Source: JADCRZ01 sp041751095
Lineage (GTDB): Bacteria; Bacteroidota; Bacteroidia; Chitinophagales; Chitinophagaceae
Length of the DNA stretch: 64,000 bases
Assembly: GCA_041751095.1 (NCBI GenBank)
Contig: JBGSYC010000128.1
Coordinates: forward strand, 1 to 64,000
Reading direction: 5' to 3'
In this document: positions 27,782 to 35,738 of the stretch, one piece after another
Numbering within the stretch: the first letter of the stretch is position 1
How the letters are laid out: the number at the start of each line of letters is the position of its first letter
The notes under the pieces: model-generated
What the model saw: the letters and a program-made list of their open reading frames with translations, nothing else
What the model was told of the DNA's origin: nothing
Database searches by the model: none
Translations under genes and position numbers: made by a program

Positions 27782-28405
27782 TTATACTTTCTCCTTTTTC
27801 GTTGTTACCTGATCATGTAATCTTCTTCTTATCCGGGAGAGTGATACAGGCGTTATACCTAAAAAATTTGCGAGGTAATATTGAGGAACTCTTTGTAGAA
27901 AAGCCGGTTGTTTTTCGAGTAACTCCAGGTATCTCTCCTCGGGTGTTTTGGTTACAAAACTTACTAAGCGGTCTTCATAGCAGCAAATAAGGTACTCTGC
28001 TACAAGCCTGCCAAATCGTTCCATTTTAAATGCAATACGTCCATCATTGAGCAGTTTTGCAAGGGCTGTATTGTTGAAACAAATAATAACAGCATCCTCC
28101 ATTGCTTCAATATTCGTAAAGCCCGGTTCCTTTTTTAAGAAGCTCTTATAGGAGCTAATTAAATCACCTTCAAAGCAAAAGTAATTGCTGATCTCTGCCT
28201 CATCTTTATCAATGTAAAAGCGAAAAGAGCCGGAAAATATAAAGCCCACTTCATTACATATTTTCCCGGCTCCGATAAACAGTTGGCGTTTCTTTATTTT
28301 ACGTGTATAAAGCAGATCTGAAAAAATCGTCCACTCTTCATCGGAAAAAAGCACAAATTGTTCAAGCGACCTTCTGTAAGCGGTTAGTTGCTCTGATTGC
28401 GGCAT
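27782..28405 (-). CDS. Crp/Fnr family transcriptional regulator
   Basis: 207 residues. An N-terminal cyclic-nucleotide-binding-like beta roll (FIGAGKICNEVGFIFSGSFRF, residues about 38-58, through FCFEGDLISS and the helix) lacks the phosphate-binding cassette of true cAMP receptors. The C-terminal winged helix contains ANFLGITPVSLSRIRRRL. It has no Cys cluster, so it is not an iron-sulfur Fnr. Such regulators often control neighbouring redox genes, but here the neighbour downstream is the unrelated GH31 region. A 59-bp near-copy of part of this gene lies at 3814-3872. Confidence 0.88.
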   Translation of the reverse strand: MPQSEQLTAYRRSLEQFVLFSDEEWTIFSDLLYTRKIKKRQLFIGAGKICNEVGFIFSGSFRFYIDKDEAEISNYFCFEGDLISSYKSFLKKEPGFTNIEAMEDAVIICFNNTALAKLLNDGRIAFKMERFGRLVAEYLICCYEDRLVSFVTKTPEERYLELLEKQPAFLQRVPQYYLANFLGITPVSLSRIRRRLHDQVTTKKEKV

Positions 28406-28781
28406 AGGTTGATTATATTAATAATTGTTATGGAGTGGCAGGGATGATTGTAAAGTTATGCCGTCTTTGAGCTTTGCATCCTATTAACCTTGTTTAGTCA
28501 CTTGTACGTTCTGTAATTCTACCACGGTATAAGCTCTCCCGGGGCAGCATGCTTATTATTCCCAGTCATTTCCATTTTAGCCCTTCCTTAGGCTTTTTAT
28601 TGCTCCGGGAAAGCACAAATGTTTCCGGAACGTTCCCACAGCATCTTATGTGTTTTGATACCGGTGTTTCCCATACCGTTTGTGCAATTTACTATAAACC
28701 TGACACTTATTAATTATTGCCTTTTTAGTGTTATAAGCGCTTTTTCTTTACTTTGGCTTCCGGGACTATTCATCTGATGAG
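28406..28781. other. Intergenic region between divergent Crp-type genes
   Basis: About 440 bp separate the two divergent regulator genes. I see no open frame with family similarity, no repeat and no RNA gene. It must hold the promoters of both; only the one for the plus-strand gene could be placed. Confidence 0.5.
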
Positions 28782-28813
28782 TTTCCTGCCGGCAGCAAAT
28801 GCGGGTATATTTG
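28782..28813 (+). promoter_or_regulatory. Predicted Bacteroidota-type promoter of the second Crp gene
   Basis: TATATTTG at 28806-28813 is an exact match to the Bacteroidota -7 consensus TAnnTTTG. TTTC at 28782-28785 could serve as a -33 element (consensus TTTG) with 20 bases between. The start codon lies 31 bp downstream. Confidence 0.5.
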
Positions 28814-28844
28814 CACTGTAATACATTTTCAATTTTCGGTAACC

Positions 28845-29426
28845 ATGTACGAGCAATTCTTCCGCAAATTCAATGAAAAAGTTTCCCTTACAGCGGATGA
28901 ACAGGACTTTGTAAAACAATACCTTACTCCAAAGAAGCTACGAAAAAAGCAATACCTGCTTCAGGAGGGCGATGTATGCAAAAGCATTTGTGTTGTTGAA
29001 AAAGGTGCATTAAAAGCCTATGTTTTGGATGAGACCGGCGAAGAACACATTACAGCATTTGCATTGGAAGGCTGGACAATGGGCGACCTCTATAGCTTTA
29101 TCAAGCAGGAACCTGCCACACTAAACATAGATGCTCTTGAAGACTGTGAACTTGTCCTTATCAGCAAATCTGCTCATGATGAACTCCTGCAAAAGATGCC
29201 GAAATATGAAACTTATTTCCGCATTCTTATCACCGATGCTTATATGGCATTGCAAAAACGAATGACCAGCGTCATCAGCCTTACGTTGGAAGAGCGGTAC
29301 AAGGCGGTTTCTCAAATGTATCCTAACCTCATACAGCGGGTGCCTCAGCACATGATTGCATCCTTCATGGGTCTTTCTCCCGAAACACTAAGCCGCGTGA
29401 GAAGCAGGATTAACACAAGAAAGTAA
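28845..29426 (+). CDS. Crp/Fnr family transcriptional regulator
   Basis: 193 residues with a beta-roll effector domain (YLLQEGDVCKSICVVEKGALK, about residues 40-60 in shortened form; FALEGWTMGDLYSF) and a C-terminal winged helix (ASFMGLSPETLSRVRSRI). It shares about the architecture, not the exact sequence, of the gene at 27782. It lies directly upstream of, and in the same direction as, an F420-reductase-like gene and a DoxX gene. It probably senses a small molecule or redox state and controls that pair. Confidence 0.88.
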   Translation: MYEQFFRKFNEKVSLTADEQDFVKQYLTPKKLRKKQYLLQEGDVCKSICVVEKGALKAYVLDETGEEHITAFALEGWTMGDLYSFIKQEPATLNIDALEDCELVLISKSAHDELLQKMPKYETYFRILITDAYMALQKRMTSVISLTLEERYKAVSQMYPNLIQRVPQHMIASFMGLSPETLSRVRSRINTRK

Positions 29427-29555
29427 AGGTCTTATCAAAAGCGTTGACAAAAATCAACGCTTTCTCCTGCTCACGATCAACACTATTTCCTGCTCAAAAG
29501 CATTGGAGCAGGATAGCCTGCAATGGTAGTTTTGTATCACCAAAAACAAATAGAA

Positions 29556-30218
29556 ATGACTACAAAACAAACAATCGCAGTAATCGGAGCAACGGGCAAT
29601 ATGGGTTCCGCTATCGCTAAAACACTTTCAAAAGGCAACAACAGACTGCTTCTTCTTGCTAACAACAAGTACAAGGTTCAATCTCTGGCAGACGAAATTA
29701 CAAGCAGTAATTCATCGGCTGATGTAGAAGCGTATGAGTGTCCTACCAATGCGTCGTGGGAAGCAGACGTTATCATTCTTGCAGTTCCTTACCAGGCTGA
29801 AGAGGAAGTTGCTGCCAAAATCAAAGATGTCGCTAATACGAAAATTGTGATCAGCATTGCGAACCCGCTGAATGAAACCTACAGTGGTTTACTTACTGCA
29901 CCTGATACAAGTGCGGCAGAAGAATTGCAAAAGCTGTTGCCCAACTCAAAAGTGGTAAAAGCGTTCAACACTACGTTTGCTGCTGACTTTTCAACCCCGG
30001 TAATAGACGGCAGGCAGGTAGATGCTTTCATTGCAGGTAATGACGCAGATGCGTTGGAAACAGTCTCAGCATTAGCGACTACAGCAGGTTTCAATCCAAT
30101 CGTAGCAGGTGAATTATCAGTAAGCAGAACGCTTGAAAACATGGCGGTTTTACTGATACAGTTGACAATGAAATACAACTACAACTGGTTAGCAGGCTTT
30201 AAAATTTTACACAATTAA
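29556..30218 (+). CDS. NADPH-dependent F420 reductase-like (NAD(P)-binding) protein
   Basis: 220 residues from the ATG at 29556, preferred over an upstream GTG/ATG at 29523 because the Rossmann fold starts here: IAVIGATGNMGSAIAKTL is the dinucleotide loop. VIILAVPYQ, VISIANPL and VVKAFNTTFA follow the F420H2:NADP oxidoreductase/YedZ-like reductase pattern. Bacteroidota do not make F420, so the substrate is probably another flavin or quinone-like acceptor. It is 30 bp ahead of DoxX and 130 bp after a Crp-type regulator. Confidence 0.8.
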   Translation: MTTKQTIAVIGATGNMGSAIAKTLSKGNNRLLLLANNKYKVQSLADEITSSNSSADVEAYECPTNASWEADVIILAVPYQAEEEVAAKIKDVANTKIVISIANPLNETYSGLLTAPDTSAAEELQKLLPNSKVVKAFNTTFAADFSTPVIDGRQVDAFIAGNDADALETVSALATTAGFNPIVAGELSVSRTLENMAVLLIQLTMKYNYNWLAGFKILHN

Positions 30219-30248
30219 TTCACAACAAACTATTATAAAAGCAAAGAG

Positions 30249-30734
30249 ATGAAAAAGTTATTAGCAACAAATTCAGAAAACACTACCGCCCTAATTGCAA
30301 GGCTTGCATCGGGTATTGTAGTGTTTCCGCATGGCGCTCAAAAATTATTAGGCTGGTTCGGCGGCTATGGTTTTGAGGGTACAATGGGATTTCTGACAGG
30401 AACAGCTGGCTTGCCCTGGATCGTAGCCCTACTGGTTATCCTGATTGAATTTTTCGGTGCATTATTTCTTATTGCAGGTTTTGTCACGCGTTTAGCTGCA
30501 ATCGGTGTGATTGGAAATTTCATAGGAGTAGTAGTTACATCCCACCTTAACAATGGCTTCTTTATGAACTGGTACAGCGAGCCGAATAAAGGAGAAGGGA
30601 TTGAGTTTTTTATTCTTCTTTTCGGCTTGGCAATTATCTCTCTGATTGCAGGAGGCGGTAGGGCAAGTGTTGACGCGGCGATTACCAAAGGTGCGATAGC
30701 CAATCAAAGAACATCTAAGGCAATCATCGCATAG
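30249..30734 (+). CDS. DoxX family membrane protein
   Basis: 161 residues with four membrane segments. FPHGAQKLLGWFGGYGF in the first loop, ILIEFFGALFLIAGFVTRLAA and LLFGLAIISLIAGGG are typical of DoxX/YphA-like inner-membrane proteins, some of which act in quinone-linked redox or thiosulfate oxidation. It is the second gene of a Crp-controlled redox pair; the function beyond that is open. Confidence 0.85.
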   Translation: MKKLLATNSENTTALIARLASGIVVFPHGAQKLLGWFGGYGFEGTMGFLTGTAGLPWIVALLVILIEFFGALFLIAGFVTRLAAIGVIGNFIGVVVTSHLNNGFFMNWYSEPNKGEGIEFFILLFGLAIISLIAGGGRASVDAAITKGAIANQRTSKAIIA

Positions 30735-30869
30735 GTATTCGTACAATTAAAACATAGCTGCTAAAATGGAACGAAAGTGATTTAGTAACCAAGGCTAATG
30801 ATGTACAGCCAAAAGTATTTGTAGCTTACGGCGTACAGGATAATACCTTATCTATATAGTATTCAAGAG

Positions 30870-31196
30870 ATGCAAAATCTTATGAAAGAAAGAGTTCAAG
30901 ATAAAATAAATCGTGTTCGGGAGCTTGCAAAAACGTCCGTAAAGGAAAAGGTTGCAAATGCGGGCGGAAACTTTCGTTCTGCTGATAGTTTGTCACATGT
31001 AGTTCGTAACGCTAAAGAAGCAAATGTTTTTTTAGAAGAACTAGAAGTTGCTATTCGCATTTCCAAAAAAAATAGAAATTTTATAAGAATTGAAATGAAA
31101 CGGTTTGAAGTTATTCGAACCGTTTTTGTTTTTAGCTTAAGCTTGCTGAATAAAGATTTACAAGTACAGGTGAGTGACACAACCAAAGCTCAATAG
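30870..31196 (+). CDS. Small protein of unknown function, reading frame probably shifted at its end
   Basis: The listed frame is 108 residues. The first 67 (NAGGNFRSADSLSHVVRNAKEA, shortened: FRSADSLSHVVRNAKEA and FLEELEVAIRISKK) look like a compact helical protein. The frame then runs through a strong hairpin terminator (31099-31133) inside its own coding part, which is unusual. An A-tract of eight A at 31065-31072 sits just before; one more A would give a TAG stop immediately and a 68-residue protein ending ISKKK ahead of the terminator. So the true product is probably the short one, with the A-tract either mutated here or misread. No family was recognised. Confidence 0.45.
   Translation: MQNLMKERVQDKINRVRELAKTSVKEKVANAGGNFRSADSLSHVVRNAKEANVFLEELEVAIRISKKNRNFIRIEMKRFEVIRTVFVFSLSLLNKDLQVQVSDTTKAQ
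31099..31133 (+). terminator. Rho-independent terminator
   Basis: AACGGTTTGAA (31099-31109), loop GTTA, and TTCGAACCGTT (31114-31124) form an 11-bp stem with a single G-U pair, followed by TTTTTGTTTTT. It ends transcription of the small gene at 30870 and probably of the DoxX operon. Confidence 0.8.
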
Positions 31197-31243
31197 TAGC
31201 ACTAAAGTTAAGTACATAACCCTTTTAAATCCTCCTCAACTCA

Positions 31244-31390
31244 TCAATTAGGCGAGCTCCGATACTCATTAGGTGAGTACCCCACCTGCTGCTTAAAAAA
31301 CCGGGAAAAATGATTAGGGTACTTAAAACCGAGTTCGTAAGCAATTTCGCTGACTGACTTATCGTATTGGAATTGCCTGAACTCAGCTTT
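31244..31390 (-). pseudogene. AraC-family regulator, C-terminal remnant
   Basis: Minus-strand frame after a TGA reads KAEFRQFQYDKSVSEIAYE, then LGFKYPNHFSRFFKQQ and VGYSPNEYRSSPN before a stop at 31244. This is the second helix-turn-helix of AraC/XylS regulators with its normal C-terminus. The rest of the gene is absent, and the left part is replaced by the TonB receptor remnant. Confidence 0.82.
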
Positions 31391-31418
31391 TCACACGCCG
31401 GTATAATATTGCAGAAGA

Positions 31419-31742
31419 CTAAAAATTATTCCGTACACCAACTTGTAGCTGAAATGGGTCTCCTGATGGATTTATTATGCCTGCTGTATTAACTCTGTAG
31501 TTGAATCTAACATTTTCCGCATCGGTATAAGGTCCGCCAAGCGGGAGCTCCTTAAAGGTAAATTCGCCCTGCGCATTCGTTAAAGCCTTTGTGGAGAACC
31601 CTGTTGATTCGTTTCGCACCAAAACCGTGGCTCCCAACTGCGGTTTTTTTTCATTGTTTACCACTATCCCCGAGATGGAGGCCTGTGTTGTCTGGGCAAT
31701 CACCGCTTCATTTATAACACAGCAAATATTAATAAACCGCAA
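31419..31742 (-). pseudogene. TonB-dependent (Oar-like) receptor reduced to its two ends
   Basis: The 107-residue frame begins with a hydrophobic start and a carboxypeptidase-regulatory-like domain (ASISGIVVNNEKKPQLGATV, FTFKELPLGGPYT). At about residue 74 it jumps straight to the C-terminal end of an Oar-like outer-membrane protein (VRFNYRVNTAGIINPSGDPF, VGVRNNF). The family is usually around 1000 residues, so roughly 900 codons have been removed in frame. The remaining frame is open, so a 107-residue product could still be made, but not a barrel. Confidence 0.8.
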
Positions 31743-31871
31743 AGTAAATTTTGCAACATATAACTGTTTGATTTTTGGTTCGACGTTAGTTTCTGAGCAG
31801 CTAATATAATTCTGCTCTATTAAACCTTTATTACATTAACGTGAACCTTGTAGTACTAAATTCTTCCCTGC

Positions 31872-32015
31872 CTGAACTATGATTTGAATGATCTTGGGAT
31901 AGGCTATGAATTTCTCATAGTGTTCATTAAATCAAATGAATGTCTGAACTATGATTTGAATGATTTTGGGATGGGCTATGAATTTCTCATAGTGTTCATT
32001 AAATCAAATGAATCA
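31872..32015. repeat. Tandem 72-bp palindromic intergenic repeat, two copies
   Basis: Two direct copies of a 72-bp unit (31872-31943 and 31944-32015) differ at only about four positions. Each unit begins CTGAACTATGATTTGAATGA and ends in TCATTAAATCAAATGAAT, which continues as CATAGTT after the second unit. Outer arms are therefore inverted (AACTATGATT against AATCATAGTT), so each unit can form a long hairpin. Repeats with TCTGAACTATGATT arms are, from my recollection, common between genes in this group of Bacteroidota. The right copy supplies the last codons and stop of the DUF3667 gene. Confidence 0.85.
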
Positions 32016-32748
32016 TAGTTAAAGACCTTGCCGTGGACAGAAAATCTATCAGCCAGTCTTGTATAACACCCGCCAAAAGAAAGCACAAAATAGTAACGAA
32101 GATAGTTTTAATGATTACCGTGCTCTTTGAAACATCGTTAAAAAAATTCTTGTTGGTAATAATGGTGTAAATGATGATAGGAGGAAGTTCTACGTAACGG
32201 GTTTGTAAATGAGGCCATATAAATTTTAATAGATGAACCGAAGCCGTAAACAGCATTACCAAAGAAAGACTGTACAGAATTAATATCAGTATCTCCGCAT
32301 AATAATACTTTGAATTATAAAAAAATAAATAGGTAAGTAACGTATAAACGGGCAACATCACGATTTGTAAGATAACCATGTATTGATGAAAGAAAGAAGC
32401 CTCGTCCGGATTGCCGGCGTTATAATATTTCATCAGCGTCAGGTTAATCCAATAGTAGACTAATGCAGCGAATGTTGCGCATAAAAAGAACATGGAAAAG
32501 GGCTTTTGATGCCTGCCTCTGTTTCCTTCAACATATTCTTTCTGCATTTGTCCGGGAGCAATGATCAATCGTTTCAATGTATATGGAAAACCCCTGTCTA
32601 AATGGGTAAAAAAATGGAAAACCTCATGTACAATATTAGAGATTGTCAATCTTTTGATTGCAAAAGGTTGTCCGCAAACATTACAGTACTTGCCCGGTCC
32701 ATAAGCCCCGCATTGTTTACACGGTTGCTCTGTTGAAATATTGGTCAT
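31999..32748 (-). CDS. DUF3667 membrane protein
   Basis: 249 residues. The N-terminus has a small zinc-ribbon-like motif, CKQCGAYGPGKYCNVCGQ, followed by an amphipathic region (VHEVFHFFTHLDRGFPYTLK) and IIAPGQMQKEYVEGNRGRHQ, the DUF3667 hallmark. Four to five membrane segments follow. The role of the family is unknown. The C-terminal residues SLTMIHLI are encoded by the flanking palindromic repeat, which therefore invaded or truncated the end of the gene. Confidence 0.85.
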   Translation of the reverse strand: MTNISTEQPCKQCGAYGPGKYCNVCGQPFAIKRLTISNIVHEVFHFFTHLDRGFPYTLKRLIIAPGQMQKEYVEGNRGRHQKPFSMFFLCATFAALVYYWINLTLMKYYNAGNPDEASFFHQYMVILQIVMLPVYTLLTYLFFYNSKYYYAEILILILYSLSLVMLFTASVHLLKFIWPHLQTRYVELPPIIIYTIITNKNFFNDVSKSTVIIKTIFVTILCFLLAGVIQDWLIDFLSTARSLTMIHLI

Positions 32749-32921
32749 GGATTTGAAAAAATTTGTGATCCATACACAAGAATAATAAATATTTTTAAAA
32801 GGGTTTACGTCATTATTTCGGGAATGTGCTTTTACACGTCGATTTTGAGGTGAATGTTAGCAATTGAATTTTCTTCTCTTTTTACTGCCAGAAATTCTCC
32901 ACTTGTTGGAAAACGAATCAG

Positions 32922-35717
32922 TTAATTGGTTCTTCTTCCCTTTTTTTGCTCTTTTATCTTCTTATCCAATTCCTCGCTGTCTTTTAACATCTGTTTTGGA
33001 TGATCCATGTCTGAATTTGATTCTAACGCTTTCCAGTTGAATTTCTCATCAATAGGGGTAAGTGCCTTTTGCGGATCAAATATGAGGCTGTCAACAGCAA
33101 TAGCGTTGTACGGGGTGAAATCGGGCTTATCCGTAAACAGATCCGCCATATCGGCTGCACCTGCATCGTATTGATTAAGGTAAGGGATGCCTAACGAGTT
33201 CCACAGCGTTTTAAAAATGCTGCCAAAACTATAATGCACCTTACCTGCATACCGTTTTTTTGCATAAGGAGATATTACCATCAATATACTCCGGTGTGCA
33301 TCTACATGATCTACGCCACCCTGCGAATCATCTTCAGTGATCACGATAGCCATGTTTTTCCAGTAAGGTGTTCTTGACAGGTATTCTACCACCCTTCCAA
33401 TCGCGAGGTCATTATCTGCCATGTAGCTTTCTCTGAAGGGATACCCGTCTTCCGGACGCTCTTCGGCGCCATGGTCATTGGGAATACGAGCCGTTATCAC
33501 AGCCGGCAAAGGTTTACCGGGTTTTCTCCACCTTTCTTCCACTTCTTTAATAAACATATCTGCACGGAATTGGTCGGGGATGGCGGTATTGTACACAGGA
33601 AACAGCCTGGACGAATGTTCAATCAATTTTGCGGGCATAGGGTAGTTGACCATATATTTTACCCCTAACGGTTTAAAATCCTGATCATTCAGCCTTGCTG
33701 CCAATCCGAGGCCTAATCCAAAATTGAAATAGTCAATATTATTCCTTTCAAAATGATCCCATATAGAACCGGCTTCATTATAATCCTCAGGATAAATGGC
33801 GCTGGAAGAGCCAACCATAGACAAATTGCCAGGTGCCCCTGAGTTTGCACGCATGCTTCGATTGCCACCATAACTGGCCGAAGTACTTGTTTCTACCCAT
33901 TCATTAGGATAAGTGCCCACAAGCCAGCGATGACCATCGGCGGAATGGTCTGCATCCACATAGAAATTATCACCAATTGCGAACCGTTCAGCTAATGATA
34001 AATGATTGTGAGCAATGGTTACGTTGGTAACCGTATTTGTTTTTTTCGTGTTTGTTACCATGGGAACGTTCCTGCCAAACCTGGCAATCGTTGAATCTCC
34101 GTTTGCATAGGATAACTGACCCAATACTTCGTCATATGTTCTGTTTTCTTTTGGTATAAAAACCCAATGTTTTATTGGTGATGATCTTTGCTTAGGAAAG
34201 AGTGGAATGGGATTTCTTTGACGGGACTGAAATGATTTACTGTTCACCGGCTCAAAACGAAAGTTATTATCAATTACCTGTTGGGTGTATTTCTTCAGCA
34301 AAGCGTCGTCGGGAATCCCAATAATGGAAATAGTGCCCTTCATCAGCCGGCCGATATTGCTCCCTTCAGGGCCAGGAACAAAATCCTTTCCGCCATTCGG
34401 GCCGCTTCCATATCCCTTTGCATTAGCTACATACATTTCTTTACCGTCGTTGCTGACAGTAATCTTTGCCGGGAACCATCCGGCCGGTATATGCCCTGTC
34501 ACTGTCATGCTGTTGATATCAATAACTGCCACCGCATTAATTCCGGCTTCTGCTGCAAACAATCTCTTCTTATCCGCAGACAGTGCGAGGCCAAACGGGA
34601 TAACGCCCCTTAAATTTTTCAGTCTTGGTTCAGGACTTAGCGGAATATTATTTAGCAAAACATTTGTTTGGGCATCAATTACGGAGATACAATCGTTATT
34701 GCCATTGCTTACGAAAATATATTGGTCTGATGCAACGATTGAATTAGGGCTTGACCCTCCAACGGCAGGCACACCATTAATTAATTCTCCTATCCTGATG
34801 CCTGTTTTTACCTTAGCAGTTACTGCAGGTTTTCGTGAAGCAGCAAGGTCTATTGTCCATACAGAAAATGCTTCCGGAGCATACGGATCGCCCAATGCAG
34901 GAATGTTAACTGAATCATTTTTAAAATCGCTGCAGGTCTCTTTTGATAAATAATCAAAAGCAGGAAATGGAAGCGCTGTGCCAGCGAGATTTTTGGGGTC
35001 TAAGCTATTGATGAGCTTGTATTCATACATCCCGACATTTGCTACATAAACTTTCTTTTCATTGGGCGATAAGGCAATTCCAAAAGGATACCTGCCGACC
35101 GGTATGCTGTATAAAAGTTTTTCATTTTCTACATCCACGATAACCATGCGAAAACCAATCTGATCTACTGCATACAATCGTTTGCCATCTCTACTAAGCA
35201 TCATATCTCCAATGTAGCCGTGCGTGTAATCATTGCTGTCAGTTTTCACGGCACAATCAATATATCCCTGCGCTTCGCCGTTAATGAGACTGAATTTATA
35301 TATCCGGTTTTGCTGGCCCCCGGCAACATAAACAGTGCTGTTAGCAGGGTTTATTGCTAAGCCCATAAATACCGAAGCCAAAACGCCGTTTTGCGTAGCA
35401 GGCCCTGGTGGTATTTGCTGAACTGTGGGATTATCAGCATGAATATCACGAATGATAGAAACAGACAGCGGACTTGTGCCTGAATTGGCGGTTACCAGTG
35501 TATTACCATCGGGACTGATGATTAACCCGTAAGGATGCGGGGCTACCATAACCTGTTTTCCTGCGGGCTCAACGATACGTCCATTGGGTATGATTGTCTG
35601 GCCATTTTTTACTATTCGTGTTGGCAAATTGCCCGCAGGCGGTGTAATAACATATTGTGCATTGGTTGCGAATGAATACAGGCAGAATAAGATTGACATT
35701 ACCGATAGACGTATCAT
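32922..35717 (-). CDS. Beta-propeller and phosphoesterase fusion protein
   Basis: 931 residues with a signal peptide ending near ATNAQ. Residues about 40-480 contain repeated YVTN-type propeller blades (LIISPDGNTLVTANSG, GIALSPNEKKVYVANVG, KITVSNDGKEMYVANAKG). From about 530 an alkaline-phosphatase-fold phosphoesterase (PF04185 type) follows: IPKENRTYDEVLGQL, DNFYVDADHSADGHRW, ITARIPNDHGAE and VITEDDSQGGVDHVDAHRS carry the metal ligands. Members cleave phosphodiesters of lipids or nucleotides in the periplasm. The C-terminal tail is highly charged. It is the last gene after SusC, SusD and the GGT, 21 bp from the GGT stop. Confidence 0.87.
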   Translation of the reverse strand: MIRLSVMSILFCLYSFATNAQYVITPPAGNLPTRIVKNGQTIIPNGRIVEPAGKQVMVAPHPYGLIISPDGNTLVTANSGTSPLSVSIIRDIHADNPTVQQIPPGPATQNGVLASVFMGLAINPANSTVYVAGGQQNRIYKFSLINGEAQGYIDCAVKTDSNDYTHGYIGDMMLSRDGKRLYAVDQIGFRMVIVDVENEKLLYSIPVGRYPFGIALSPNEKKVYVANVGMYEYKLINSLDPKNLAGTALPFPAFDYLSKETCSDFKNDSVNIPALGDPYAPEAFSVWTIDLAASRKPAVTAKVKTGIRIGELINGVPAVGGSSPNSIVASDQYIFVSNGNNDCISVIDAQTNVLLNNIPLSPEPRLKNLRGVIPFGLALSADKKRLFAAEAGINAVAVIDINSMTVTGHIPAGWFPAKITVSNDGKEMYVANAKGYGSGPNGGKDFVPGPEGSNIGRLMKGTISIIGIPDDALLKKYTQQVIDNNFRFEPVNSKSFQSRQRNPIPLFPKQRSSPIKHWVFIPKENRTYDEVLGQLSYANGDSTIARFGRNVPMVTNTKKTNTVTNVTIAHNHLSLAERFAIGDNFYVDADHSADGHRWLVGTYPNEWVETSTSASYGGNRSMRANSGAPGNLSMVGSSSAIYPEDYNEAGSIWDHFERNNIDYFNFGLGLGLAARLNDQDFKPLGVKYMVNYPMPAKLIEHSSRLFPVYNTAIPDQFRADMFIKEVEERWRKPGKPLPAVITARIPNDHGAEERPEDGYPFRESYMADNDLAIGRVVEYLSRTPYWKNMAIVITEDDSQGGVDHVDAHRSILMVISPYAKKRYAGKVHYSFGSIFKTLWNSLGIPYLNQYDAGAADMADLFTDKPDFTPYNAIAVDSLIFDPQKALTPIDEKFNWKALESNSDMDHPKQMLKDSEELDKKIKEQKKGRRTN

Positions 35718-35738
35718 CGATGTAGTTTTGTTTTTTAA

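Noticed and set aside
31872..32015. CRISPR array
   Set aside because: Only two directly adjacent 72-bp units without spacers and with inverted arms; this is a palindromic intergenic repeat.
34285..34953. 222-codon plus-strand frame
   Set aside because: Antisense shadow of the beta-propeller phosphoesterase gene, whose blades are clearly recognisable on the other strand.
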